Source: Sphingomonadales bacterium (GTDB lineage Bacteria; Pseudomonadota; Alphaproteobacteria; Sphingomonadales; Sphingomonadaceae). Taken from it: DNA of 64,000 bases. Every line of letters begins with the position of its first letter. Within the stretch, counting starts at the first letter, position 1. The DNA is taken from positions 62,001-126,000 of the forward strand of contig JADKCA010000006.1 of the NCBI GenBank assembly GCA_016714795.1, read 5' to 3'. Both the position numbers and the translations under genes were made by a program. Below, one piece after another: positions 8,306 to 17,071 of this stretch. The notes below the pieces were generated by a model. The model made no database searches, had not been told where the DNA came from, and worked only from the letters and a program-made list of their open reading frames with translations.

Positions 8306-9181
8306 ATGGACGTACCCGATCTTTCGAAAGAGCCCTATGCACAGGCCGTACCCGCCAGCCCGCTGATCCGTCGCGTGCTGGCTCGCAATGCGTCTCCGTA
8401 CAGCTATACCGGCACGCAGACGCATATCATCGGCCATGGAGCCGTGGCGGTGGTCGATCCCGGACCGCTGGGGGATGATCCGCAACATGTGGCCGAACTC
8501 ATCCGCCTGCTGGACGGAGAAAAGGTCGTCGCCATCCTGTGCACCCATACTCATCGTGACCATAGCCCCGCAGCCCTGCCGCTGGCACAGGCGACAGGGG
8601 CGGCGGTGATTGGCTGTGCGCCGCTGGTCCTGGCCGACGATGGCCCCCGCGCGGATGCCTCATTCGATGACACTTATACGCCCGATCAGGTGCTGGGCGA
8701 TGGCGATGCCGTTTCCGGCCCCGGCTGGACGCTGCGCGCGCTTGCCACGCCGGGCCACACCTCCAACCATCTCTGCTTTGCACTGGAAGAAGAGCAGGCG
8801 CTGTTCACCGGCGATCATGTGATGGGCTGGTCCACCAGCGTCGTCAGCCCGCCGGATGGGGACATGGCCGCCTATATGGACAGCCTCGCTTTGCTCCAGA
8901 CGCGCGAGGATGCGCGATATTACCCGGCGCATGGCGAGCCGGTGGACAAGCCCCAGCGGCTGGTGCGCGGCATGTTCGTCCACCGCCGCCAACGCGAGGG
9001 CCAGATCTTGGCGCAGCTGGCGAGCGGCCCGCAGAGCATCAAGGCGATGGTGCCCATCATGTATAAGGGCATTGATCCGCGCCTGTACCCGGCGGCAGGC
9101 CGCTCGGTGCTCGCGCATCTGATAGACTTGCGCGCCAAGGGGCGGGTGCAGGTTGAAGGGGTCGTGTGGAGCTTGGTGTAA
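8306..9181 (+). CDS. MBL-fold metallohydrolase, LACTB2-like
   Basis: A 291-residue metallo-beta-lactamase-fold hydrolase. The metal motif is THTHRDHSPAA (HxHxDH), followed by GHTSNH, the bridging Asp in FTGDHVMGW and the last His in YYPAHGEP. The C-terminal 70 residues look like the winged-helix tail of the LACTB2 group. Relatives include ribonuclease-like and thioesterase-like enzymes, so the substrate stays open. It has its own start ATG 8306 after the ctrA terminator and is convergent with the next gene. Confidence 0.88.
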   Translation: MDVPDLSKEPYAQAVPASPLIRRVLARNASPYSYTGTQTHIIGHGAVAVVDPGPLGDDPQHVAELIRLLDGEKVVAILCTHTHRDHSPAALPLAQATGAAVIGCAPLVLADDGPRADASFDDTYTPDQVLGDGDAVSGPGWTLRALATPGHTSNHLCFALEEEQALFTGDHVMGWSTSVVSPPDGDMAAYMDSLALLQTREDARYYPAHGEPVDKPQRLVRGMFVHRRQREGQILAQLASGPQSIKAMVPIMYKGIDPRLYPAAGRSVLAHLIDLRAKGRVQVEGVVWSLV

Positions 9182-9222
9182 GGCCATAAAGCCCCTCCCC
9201 TGGAAAGAGGAGCTGGAACGCC

Positions 9223-10014
9223 TCAGATCAGAACCTGTGCCTGCCCCACAAACACGGTCTGAGACCCTTTGGCATAAACACCGTCCCGGTCTGCAAACAC
9301 ATTTTGCGCCAGCGCATGCCCGTTGCCCGCGCCTTCGGTGTGGGCCTCCAGCAAAAACCAGTCCCCGCGTGGCATCCGCATGAAGTGAATGTCCACATCC
9401 ATATTGGCAAAGCTCCATTCGTCATGCCGGGTGGAACTGCCCACGCCATTGCCGAAATCGGCGAAGATGCACGCCTTCACAAAGGGCGACGGCGCAATGC
9501 CTTGCACCACTTCGCCATCCATGCGGAACCAGATGATCCCGCGCCCCGGTTCCCGCACAGAGCCCTGCACCGGCCGCGTCCGAATTGCGCCCGCCATATC
9601 CGCACCGATCAGCACCGAGCCTTCGGCAACCGTATCCGGGTCTGGATAGGGGCTGGGCGGGTGGAATTCGGGCGTATCCATATGCCGCGCGAGCAGCACC
9701 TGCGCCTGCGCCACCACCTTGTCCCCCGCGAGCAATTCCACGCGCTGCACCTGCGCCTGCCGCCCCAGCCGCACCGGCGTGATGCGCGGCGTCAGCAGGC
9801 TGCTGGGCACCACGCCCAAGATGTCGATGGTGATGCGGCAGATTTCCATGTCCGCCGCCATGCCCGATTGTTCGATCACATGCGCGATCAGTGACGCCGT
9901 GGGTCCGCCTGCTACTGCGTCATCATACCAAGGATTGCGCGCCAGTTTTGACGGCACAAACCCCTCTCCTTCCCGCTGGAAATACCAGGGCGGACCTTCC
10001 TGATTCTCTGTCAT
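9223..10014 (-). CDS. Acyl-CoA thioesterase-like (double hotdog) family protein
   Basis: This 263-residue protein matches the thioesterase-superfamily layout with two hotdog halves. Seen features are ARNPWYDDAVAGGPTASLIA near the N terminus, the RITPVRLGRQAQVQRVELL strand pair, and in the second half FADFGNGVGSS with WSFANMDVDIHFMRMPRG. It would hydrolyse an acyl-CoA, but the chain length is unknown. I chose ATG 10014 (MTENQEGPPW) over an upstream TTG. It shares the strand with the quinone oxidoreductase-like gene just upstream (28-base gap), so the two are probably co-transcribed. Confidence 0.8.
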   Translation of the reverse strand: MTENQEGPPWYFQREGEGFVPSKLARNPWYDDAVAGGPTASLIAHVIEQSGMAADMEICRITIDILGVVPSSLLTPRITPVRLGRQAQVQRVELLAGDKVVAQAQVLLARHMDTPEFHPPSPYPDPDTVAEGSVLIGADMAGAIRTRPVQGSVREPGRGIIWFRMDGEVVQGIAPSPFVKACIFADFGNGVGSSTRHDEWSFANMDVDIHFMRMPRGDWFLLEAHTEGAGNGHALAQNVFADRDGVYAKGSQTVFVGQAQVLI

Positions 10015-10042
10015 TCCTATGCGCCTAGCCAAACTTCCCGGA

Positions 10043-11026
10043 TCAATCCATCACCAGCACGATGCGCCCCGCACTGGTGCCGCTGGCTGCCTCGGTCATC
10101 GCGGCCTCAAAATCGTCCAGTTTGTAGCGCCGGGCAATGGCAGGTTTGAGCACCCCTTCCCCCGCCAGCCGGAAAATTTCGCGCTGATTGGCTTCGGACA
10201 CATCGGGCTCATATTGCGCGAACTGGCGCAGATCGACGCCAACGAGCGAGGCTCCCTTCAGCAGCGGCAAGTTGGTTCGCAGAGCCGCAATCCCACCCGG
10301 AAAGCCGATGATCAGATGCCGCCCCTTCCACGCGAGCGAGCGGAACGCCAGATCGGTCGCTTCGCCGCCCACGGGATCAAACACCACGTCCACGGGCTTG
10401 CCACCATTGGCCGCCTTCACATCATCGCGCCATGTTTCGGAGCGCGCATCAACCACCGCGTCCGCGCCGCCAGACAGCGCCAGCGCGCGCTTCTCTTCCG
10501 AACTGGCCGACGCAATCACGCGCGCGCCAAGATGCTTGGCGACCTGGATCGCGGCGTAACCAGTCGCCCCCGCAGCCCCCATCACCAGCAGACTCTCCCC
10601 CGGCTGGATCGCGGCACGCTGCACCAAGGCGTGCCAGCCCGTCGCGTAGCTGACGGTAAAGAGCGCCGCATCCACGAGATCCATAGCGTCAGGAAGCCGC
10701 CGCACCGAGCGCGCCGACACCACGGCAGCGTCCGCAAACAGCCCGCCCCAGCCATTGATCGCCACCCGGTCACCCGGCCTCACCGCGCTCACGCCCGGCC
10801 CCACTGCTTCGACAAGGCCAGCAGATTCGCTGCCCGGAATGAAGGGGACAGGCGGTTTCACCTGATATTGGCCCGATGCTGTCAGCACATCGACATAGGA
10901 AATGCCCGTCGCCTTGATCGCCACGCGCACCTGCCCTTCACCCGGCTGCCCCGGATCGTGCGGCACAAGGCGATAGTTGGACGGCGGCCCCAATTGATCG
11001 GTCACTACAGCGCGGGGGAAGGTCAT
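10043..11026 (-). CDS. NADPH:quinone oxidoreductase-like MDR dehydrogenase
   Basis: A zinc-independent medium-chain dehydrogenase/reductase of 327 residues. Visible signatures are the GroES-like N-terminal domain (FIPGSESAGLVEAVGPGV, PGDRVAI), the nucleotide loop VMGAAGATGYAAIQVAKHLGA, and VVFDPVGGEATD. The catalytic zinc ligands are absent, fitting the quinone-oxidoreductase branch. I chose ATG 11026 (MTFPRAVVTDQ), which has a strong AGGAGAG site upstream. It is divergent from the P450 gene with 100 bases between them, and probably lies in one lipid or xenobiotic degradation cluster. Confidence 0.88.
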   Translation of the reverse strand: MTFPRAVVTDQLGPPSNYRLVPHDPGQPGEGQVRVAIKATGISYVDVLTASGQYQVKPPVPFIPGSESAGLVEAVGPGVSAVRPGDRVAINGWGGLFADAAVVSARSVRRLPDAMDLVDAALFTVSYATGWHALVQRAAIQPGESLLVMGAAGATGYAAIQVAKHLGARVIASASSEEKRALALSGGADAVVDARSETWRDDVKAANGGKPVDVVFDPVGGEATDLAFRSLAWKGRHLIIGFPGGIAALRTNLPLLKGASLVGVDLRQFAQYEPDVSEANQREIFRLAGEGVLKPAIARRYKLDDFEAAMTEAASGTSAGRIVLVMD

Positions 11027-11126
11027 ACGTCTCTCCTTGATGATATTGGTCTTATCGACGCGATGGCGCTTGTGACAAGTCCGGACAGGTGGCATTCTGC
11101 AACCTTAAAAGAGAAATGAGGATGCC

Positions 11127-12362
11127 ATGAGCGACGACCTGACCTGCCCCATCGAGACCATAGACCCCGCCCGCATGGATCGCTTTGCCACCGGCGCGGT
11201 TCATGACGTGATGACGCGCTTGCGCCATGAAGCGCCCGTGCACCACACGGCAGACAGCGTGTTCGGCCCCTATTGGTCGATCACCCACTACAAGGACATC
11301 GTTGAGGTTGAGGCGCTGCCTTTGCTCTATTCGTCTGAAATGTCGCGCGGTGGCGTGTCTTTGGTCGATGCCGATTTTGCGGCGCAAGGCCAGACGCAGG
11401 AATCGCCGATGGAAATGTTCATCGCCATGGACCCGCCACGCCATACCGAAAAGCGGCGCGTGGTGGCCCCCGCCTTCACGCCTTCTGAAATCACGCGGCT
11501 GGCGGACAACATCCGTGAACGCACGGCCAATAGACTCGATTCACTACCACGCGGCGAGGTGTTTAACTGGACCAAAGAGGTTTCGATCAGCCTGACCACC
11601 GACATGCTGGCCATTCTCTTCGATTTCCCATGGGAAGAACGCCACAAGCTGACCGAATGGTCTGATGGCATCACCAATCTGGAACTGATCCGCGACAAGC
11701 CTCAGGAACGCCAGATGATGATGTTCGAAATGGCGATGAAATTCTTCCAGCTTTGGCAGGAACGTCTGGAGGCCGCTCCCGCGCCCGACTTGCTGTCGCG
11801 CATGATCCACTCCAACGCGCTGGGCAAGATGGAACAGACCGAATTCATCGGCAACATGGCGCTCTTGATCGTGGGCGGGAACGACACGACCCGCAATTCC
11901 ATGTCCGGCCTGATCGACGCGCTCAACCGCTGGCCGGAAGAATGGGAGAAGATCAAGGCCAACCCCGCGATCATCCCCAATGCCGCGCAGGAGATCATCC
12001 GCTGGCAATCCCCGGTCAACCATATGCGCCGCACCGTCACCAAGGATCATGAGTTCCGCGGTCATCAGTTCCGTGAGGGTGACAAGGTGGTGATCTGGTA
12101 CATGTCTGGCAACCGCGACGAAGACCATTTCGAAGATGGCGCGCGCTTCATCGCGGACCGTGAGAATGCCCGCCGCCATTTGTCGTTCGGCTACGGCGTC
12201 CACCGCTGCGTCGGCGCGAGGCTGGCTGAACTCCAGATCACCACCCTGTTGGAGGAAATGGTGAAGCGCGACATGCGCCCCGAACTCGCAGGCGAGATCG
12301 ACCGTGAAGCCCATCCGTTCGTCAGCATCATCAAATCTGTGCCGGTGCGGATCGCGGCCTGA
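11127..12362 (+). CDS. Cytochrome P450, CYP153-like
   Basis: A soluble bacterial P450 of 411 residues. The heme-binding loop is FGYGVHRCVG with C361 as thiolate ligand, the I-helix reads LLIVGGNDTTRNSMSG (residues 247-261), and the K-helix ExxR is E289-I-I-R292. The GGNDTTRNSMSG and IWYMSGNRDEDHFEDG elements resemble CYP153 alkane and terpenoid hydroxylases, so terminal hydroxylation of a hydrophobic substrate is likely but inferred. No ferredoxin or ferredoxin reductase gene lies beside it, so electrons must come from partners encoded elsewhere. Confidence 0.9.
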   Translation: MSDDLTCPIETIDPARMDRFATGAVHDVMTRLRHEAPVHHTADSVFGPYWSITHYKDIVEVEALPLLYSSEMSRGGVSLVDADFAAQGQTQESPMEMFIAMDPPRHTEKRRVVAPAFTPSEITRLADNIRERTANRLDSLPRGEVFNWTKEVSISLTTDMLAILFDFPWEERHKLTEWSDGITNLELIRDKPQERQMMMFEMAMKFFQLWQERLEAAPAPDLLSRMIHSNALGKMEQTEFIGNMALLIVGGNDTTRNSMSGLIDALNRWPEEWEKIKANPAIIPNAAQEIIRWQSPVNHMRRTVTKDHEFRGHQFREGDKVVIWYMSGNRDEDHFEDGARFIADRENARRHLSFGYGVHRCVGARLAELQITTLLEEMVKRDMRPELAGEIDREAHPFVSIIKSVPVRIAA

Positions 12363-12441
12363 CACGCCTCTGCCTCTTGCAAGCCTTTGCTCAATCCCCT
12401 TAAGCCTGAATCACACACTGATTCAGGAGAGGATGAAGCAT

Positions 12442-13423
12442 ATGGCTTTCAAGACGCGCATTACCGAGATGTTGGGCATCGAACACCCCATCGTGCAGGG
12501 CGGGATGCAGGGCGTGGGCACGGCAGAGCTGGCGGCGGCGGTTTCCAATGCAGGCGGCCTCGGCATCCTCACCGCGCTCACCCAGCCGACGCCAGAGGCG
12601 CTGCGCGCCGAGATCGACCGCTGCCGCGCCATGACGGACAAACCGTTCGGCGTGAACATGACCGTGTTCCCCCACCATCCACGCCCCCGACTACAAGGCT
12701 TATGCACAAGCGATCATCGACAGCGGTGTGAAGGCCGTGGAAACCGCAGGCACCCCCGCCGTGCAGGAAATCTGGGAGATGCTCAAACCCCATGGCATCA
12801 AGATCCTCCACAAATGCACGGCCGTCCGCCACGCCGCGTCCGCAGAACGGCGCGGTGTGGATGCCATCTCCATCGACGGGTTCGAATGCGCGGGCCATCC
12901 GGGCGAAGATGATATTCCCGGCCTGATCCTCATTCCCTGCGCGGCAGACAAGGTCTCCATCCCGATGATCGCCTCGGGCGGCTTTGGAGACGGACGCGGG
13001 CTCGTCGCGGCGCTGGCGCTGGGCGCGGAAGGCATCAACATGGGCACGCGCTTCTGCGCCACGCAGGAGGCGGTGATCCACCCCAACATCAAGCAAGCCT
13101 ATGTCGACAATGATGAGCGCGGCACGAACCTGATCTTCCGCAGCCTGAAGAACACTGCGCGCGTCGGCAAGAGCGCGGTTTCGGACGAGGTCGTCCGCCG
13201 CCTCGCGCAGCCCGGCGCAACCTTTGCCGATGTGCAGGAACTGGTAGCCGGCGTGAAGGGGCGCGACATGCTCCAGACCGGCGATCTGTCTCAGGGCATC
13301 TTCTGGGCGTCCATGGTGCAAGGGCTGATCCATGACATCCCGACCTGCAAGGATCTGATCGACCGCATCATCAGCGAAGCCGAAGCGATCCTCGACAAGC
13401 GCCTTCCGGCGTTCCGGGGCTGA
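12442..13423 (+). pseudogene. Nitronate monooxygenase family, single-base frameshift
   Basis: A flavin-dependent nitronate monooxygenase / 2-nitropropane dioxygenase relative, expected to be about 325 residues. The N-terminal part runs from MAFKTRITEMLGIEHPIVQG to GVNMTVFP. Then a C-run of five (12669-12673) shifts the frame. With one C removed the text continues T-I-H-A-P-D-Y-K-A-Y and joins VKAVETAGTPAVQEIWEM, ISIDGFECAGHPGEDD and PMIASGGFGDGRGL without loss. So the gene is either inactivated by one inserted C or carries a sequencing error. ATG 12442 fits the AGGAGAGG site at 12425 better than ATG 12433. Confidence 0.88.
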
Positions 13424-13425
13424 GC

Positions 13426-14202
13426 ATGATGCGACTTCCCACTCTGGACCTCACCGGACGCGTCGCACTCATCACCGGGGCTTCATCCGGCTTTGGCGCG
13501 CACTTTGCCAAACTGCTCGCTGCCGCCGGAGCCAAAGTCGTCATCGGCGCACGGCGGGCTGAACGGCTCGCCGCGCTTCAGGCCGAAATCGAAGCGGCGG
13601 GCGGGCAGGCGCTCGCCGTCTCGATGGACGTGACCAGCGAAGCCTCCACCATCGCCGCCTATGATGCCGCCGAAGCGGCGTTCGGCACGGTCGATACGAT
13701 CATCGCCAATGCGGGCATCGCAGTCGACAAGCTCTCGGTCGAATTGCTCGATGATGAGTTCGACTCGGTGGTGGGCACCAATTTGCGCGGCGTCTTCCTG
13801 ACGGTGCGTGAAGGCGCGCGGCGTTTGCTCGCCAGCGGCAGTGCCGAAAAGCAGAATGGCCGCGTGGTCGTGATGGGCTCGATCACTGCAGACCGCATCT
13901 ACACCGGCACGGCGGTCTATTCCGCCAGCAAGGCCGGGGTGCGCCACATGGCGCGCATGATGGCGCGCGAATGGGTGAAAAAGGGCGTCAACGTCAACAT
14001 CATCCAGCCCGGCTATTTCCCGACCGAAATGACCGATGACGTGTTTAAGACCGATATGGGTCAGGCGCTGATGAAGACCTTCCCGCGCCGCCGCCTGTGC
14101 GACATGGATTCGCTCAACGTGCCATTGCTGTTCCTGTGTTCAGATATGGCGCAGGGAGTGACGGGGTCTGTCTTCACCGTGGATGACGGGCAGTCTTTGT
14201 AG
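13426..14202 (+). CDS. SDR family oxidoreductase
   Basis: A classical short-chain dehydrogenase of 258 residues. The Rossmann motif is TGASSGFGAHFAK, the NAG element is ANAGIA, and the catalytic YxxxK is Y-S-A-S-K in TAVYSASKAGVRHMARM. It ends ITGS-type GVTGSVFTVDDGQSL. The basic residue pattern GARRAERL after the second strand suggests NADP(H). Two bases separate it from the nitronate monooxygenase stop, so the two were one transcript. The substrate is unknown; it sits in the P450 cluster and could oxidise an alcohol made there. Confidence 0.93.
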   Translation: MMRLPTLDLTGRVALITGASSGFGAHFAKLLAAAGAKVVIGARRAERLAALQAEIEAAGGQALAVSMDVTSEASTIAAYDAAEAAFGTVDTIIANAGIAVDKLSVELLDDEFDSVVGTNLRGVFLTVREGARRLLASGSAEKQNGRVVVMGSITADRIYTGTAVYSASKAGVRHMARMMAREWVKKGVNVNIIQPGYFPTEMTDDVFKTDMGQALMKTFPRRRLCDMDSLNVPLLFLCSDMAQGVTGSVFTVDDGQSL

Positions 14203-14243
14203 GGAAACTGAAATCAGGCATTCGTGATAAGCTCGGAAATGAG

Positions 14244-14276
14244 AAAGGGCTCCGGATCAACTCCGGAGCCCTTTTT
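14244..14276. terminator. Bidirectional terminator between SDR and cytochrome c genes
   Basis: A 9-base-pair stem (GGGCTCCGG / CCGGAGCCC) is flanked by AAA on the left and five T residues on the right, so it can serve both converging genes. Confidence 0.88.
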
Positions 14277-14299
14277 CAATTCAGCATAAGGCCGAACGC

Positions 14300-14932
14300 T
14301 TATTTCGCAGCGGGGGCCGCCGCATTGTCGGCAGGCGCCGCAGCGTTTGCAGCAGCAGCCTCATTGCCACCGGCCGCAGCGTCCGCTGCTTCAGCGCCTT
14401 CGGCGGCAGCCGGAGCCCCGGCGGGCAGCGGCAGGTTTGAGCCCTGCGCATTGATATAGGCAATCAGGTCCGCCCGCTTTTCAGCGTTGGAGATACCTGC
14501 AAAAGTCATCTTGGTGCCGTCCGCGAACTTCTTCGGCGATTTCAGCCAGGCGTCCATGTCTTCAAACGTCCAGGTGCCGCCCTTGCCCTTCAGCGCGTCC
14601 GAATATTGCGTATAGCCGCCGACCGCAGCCTTGGACTTGCCCAGAATGCCCTGAAGGTTCGGGCCGGTGCCGTTCGCGCCGCCGGCCTCGATCGTGTGGC
14701 ACGCCTTGCACTGCGCAAAAACCTTTTCGCCCTTGGCAGGATCGGCCTCGGCCCAATCAATCGGCTTGTCACCACCGCCGCCGCTTTCTCCGCCTTCTGC
14801 ACTGGCAATTTCATAACCATCCTTGGTCACGGGCTCATGATGGAACATCTGGCCCATCACCAGCGACGATCCCAGTGCCACGATGCCCGCAGCCAGCGTC
14901 CAACCCGCAATGGTATTGAAATTGTCGCTCAT
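14300..14932 (-). CDS. Membrane-anchored class I cytochrome c
   Basis: A 210-residue protein with an uncleaved N-terminal membrane anchor (about residues 8-28), then a Gly/Ser linker and one cytochrome c domain. Heme attachment is CKACH (in FAQCKACHTIEAGG), and the sixth ligand is probably the Met in TKMTFAGISN. The last 45 residues are Ala/Pro/Glu-rich and low in complexity. It resembles the CycM/c552 type that carries electrons from the bc1 complex to the terminal oxidase in the periplasm. The gene is divergent from the DnaJ-like gene, with 170 bases between them. Confidence 0.92.
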   Translation of the reverse strand: MSDNFNTIAGWTLAAGIVALGSSLVMGQMFHHEPVTKDGYEIASAEGGESGGGGDKPIDWAEADPAKGEKVFAQCKACHTIEAGGANGTGPNLQGILGKSKAAVGGYTQYSDALKGKGGTWTFEDMDAWLKSPKKFADGTKMTFAGISNAEKRADLIAYINAQGSNLPLPAGAPAAAEGAEAADAAAGGNEAAAANAAAPADNAAAPAAK

Positions 14933-15102
14933 GAAAGTTGCCCCGTTACCGACGTTTTAGGTTTAGAATCGCCGTCGCCTTACCGAAGGGGATGCGCGTC
15001 CGCAAGCGCGTGTTGCCAGTTTTGCAGCAACATCGCATCCAGAGGCGTTTCCAGCACATCCGGGGAGTTGTTTCAAAGCCCCGCAATCCCTAAGTCAGAG
15101 GG

Positions 15103-16032
15103 ATGAGCGATCCATATTCCACACTGGGTGTAGCCAAGGGCGCGAGCGAAGCTGACATCAAGAAGGCCTATCGCAAGCTGGCCAAAGAACTGCACCCGGA
15201 CACCAACCAGAACAACCCAAAGGCCGCCGAGCGTTTTTCGCAGGTGACGGCTGCGTATGACCTTTTGTCGGACAAGGAAAAGCGCGGCCAGTTTGACCGG
15301 GGTGAAATTGACGAAAACGGCCAGCCCCGCAGTCCCTTTGCCGGGGGCGGAAATCCGTTTGGCGGCGGTGGCGGATTCCGACCTGGCCCTGGCGGAGGCT
15401 TTCAGGCCGAAGGCGTGGATCTGGGCGATATTTTCGAAGGCCTGTTTGGCGGCGGCGCTGCGCGCGGGCGCGGCGGGCCGGGTGGCGGATTTGGCGGGCG
15501 GCAGGCTCCCCCGCAAAAGGGTGGCTCGGTCGAATATCGCCTCGCCGTGCCGCTGGAAGCCGCCGCACGCCTGACACCGCAGCGCATGACGCTACGCGAT
15601 GGCTCCGCCGTGGAAGTGAAGCTCCCCAAGGGCGTGACCGAGGGCACCAAGATTCGGTTGGCCGGCAAGGGAGACCATGGCCCCGGCGGCGCGGGCGATG
15701 CCATCGTCACCGTCTCGCTGCGCGGACATGCCCATTACACGCGCGATGGCGACAATATTCGCCTCAATCTGCCGCTGACACTGAAAGAGGCGGTGCTGGG
15801 AGGACCGGTGAAGGTGCCGACGGTGGATGGTGCCGTGATGCTCAACGTGCCCAAAGGGGCCAGTTCGGGCCAGACGCTGCGCATCAAGGGACGCGGCTTC
15901 ACCAGAAAGGATGGCGAGCGCGGCGACCAGCTTGTCACGCTGCAAATCGATCTGCCCAAGGATGACGCGGCGCTGCGGGCCTTTGTGGAAGGCTGGAACG
16001 ATTCGAGGCCGGTGCGCGGGGAGATGGTGTGA
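15103..16032 (+). CDS. DnaJ C-terminal domain co-chaperone, CbpA-like
   Basis: A 309-residue J-domain protein. The J domain (residues 1-68) contains the HPD motif in KELHPDTNQNN. A Gly/Phe-rich linker follows (about 78-140), then the two beta-sandwich substrate domains with VKLPKGVTEGTKIRLAGKG and LNVPKGASSGQTLRIKGRG. The cysteine-rich zinc domain of true DnaJ is absent, so this is the CbpA-like class II type that stimulates DnaK ATPase. Start ATG 15103 was chosen from the conserved MSDPYSTLGV opening. Confidence 0.93.
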   Translation: MSDPYSTLGVAKGASEADIKKAYRKLAKELHPDTNQNNPKAAERFSQVTAAYDLLSDKEKRGQFDRGEIDENGQPRSPFAGGGNPFGGGGGFRPGPGGGFQAEGVDLGDIFEGLFGGGAARGRGGPGGGFGGRQAPPQKGGSVEYRLAVPLEAAARLTPQRMTLRDGSAVEVKLPKGVTEGTKIRLAGKGDHGPGGAGDAIVTVSLRGHAHYTRDGDNIRLNLPLTLKEAVLGGPVKVPTVDGAVMLNVPKGASSGQTLRIKGRGFTRKDGERGDQLVTLQIDLPKDDAALRAFVEGWNDSRPVRGEMV

Positions 16033-16064
16033 GGGGAGCCACCCACCTCGCTCCACGCGCACGT

Positions 16065-16088
16065 CGTCGCCCCCGCGCAGGGGCGACG
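16065..16088. repeat. GC-rich palindrome between dnaJ-like and yihY
   Basis: A perfect 9-base-pair inverted repeat (CGTCGCCCC / GGGGCGACG) with a six-base CGCGCA loop. No T run follows. It resembles other short palindromes in this window (at 21629, 27329 and 40497). Confidence 0.7.
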
Positions 16089-16099
16089 GTGACAGTTCG

Positions 16100-17071
16100 G
16101 TGAAACCCCTCTCCTCCGAAACCCCGGAAGCCCGCGCACATCATCCCGGTGCGCATCCGCACCGCCCCGGCCTATGGGGCATGGTTGGACCGGGCAGCTG
16201 GGGGTTTGAAGTCAGCCGCCGCGTGATTGTGGGCGTGTGGGGCGAAGGCTCGATCCATGCCGGGAATCTCGCCTATCTCACTCTGCTCTCCATCTTCCCC
16301 TTCTTCATCGTCGGTGCAGCTTTTGTGACGGCGATTGGCCGCCCGGAGGATTTCAAAGCGATCGAGGCCGTGCTGACCGCGATGCCGTCCAGCGTGGCCG
16401 CCATGCTGGCCGAAACCGCCCATCAGGTGCTCTCCATCCGCACCGGGCCCTTGCTCTGGTTCGGCGCGCTGATCGGGCTGTGGACCGTCAGCAGTTTCAT
16501 CGAAACGCTGCGAGAGGTGCTACGCCGTGCATATGGCGTGGAGGATGAGCGGCCCTTCTGGCATTACCGGCTGATCGGTTTGGCCATCGTGTTTGGCAGT
16601 GTGGTGCTGCTGATGCTGGCCTTCACGCTCCAGATCGCCATGACCACCGCCGAAGAGGTGATCGCGCGCTGGATTCCCGCCGCCCATATGGTGGCAGACC
16701 GGATCGGGGACACGCGCTTTGTGCCCACCATCGCCACCTTCATCTCAGCCTATATGATCTTCTGGACGCTGGCCCCGAGCAAATACCGCGCATGGCGCTA
16801 TCCAAAATGGCCCGGCGCACTGTTCACCTGCGGCTTCTGGTATGGCTCGATCACGCTGCTGCCGCGCGCCGTCTCCTTGTTCGGCGGCTATACCCTCACT
16901 TATGGCGGTCTGGCGGGCGTGATGGTGGCGCTGCTCTTCTTCTGGCTGGTGGGCTATGGCATGGTGTTTGGCGCCCATATCAACGCAGCACTGGCCAACC
17001 CCGTGCCGGAAGGTCTAAAGGCTCCCACCATATTGGATGAACTCACGGAGGCCAGATGGCTGGATATATGA
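16100..17071 (+). CDS. YihY/BrkB family inner-membrane protein
   Basis: An integral membrane protein of about 323 residues with roughly six hydrophobic helices. The family opening IHAGNLAYLTLLSIFPFFIV is present, then LWTVSSFIETLREVLRRAYG, and YGGLAGVMVALLFFWLVGYG near the end. The function of YihY proteins is not settled; the older ribonuclease BN label is not reliable. I chose GTG 16100 (encoding MKPLSSETPEARAHH) because relatives begin this way; ATG 16181 is the alternative. Its 3' end overlaps fabI by 16 bases. Confidence 0.87.
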   Translation: MKPLSSETPEARAHHPGAHPHRPGLWGMVGPGSWGFEVSRRVIVGVWGEGSIHAGNLAYLTLLSIFPFFIVGAAFVTAIGRPEDFKAIEAVLTAMPSSVAAMLAETAHQVLSIRTGPLLWFGALIGLWTVSSFIETLREVLRRAYGVEDERPFWHYRLIGLAIVFGSVVLLMLAFTLQIAMTTAEEVIARWIPAAHMVADRIGDTRFVPTIATFISAYMIFWTLAPSKYRAWRYPKWPGALFTCGFWYGSITLLPRAVSLFGGYTLTYGGLAGVMVALLFFWLVGYGMVFGAHINAALANPVPEGLKAPTILDELTEARWLDI

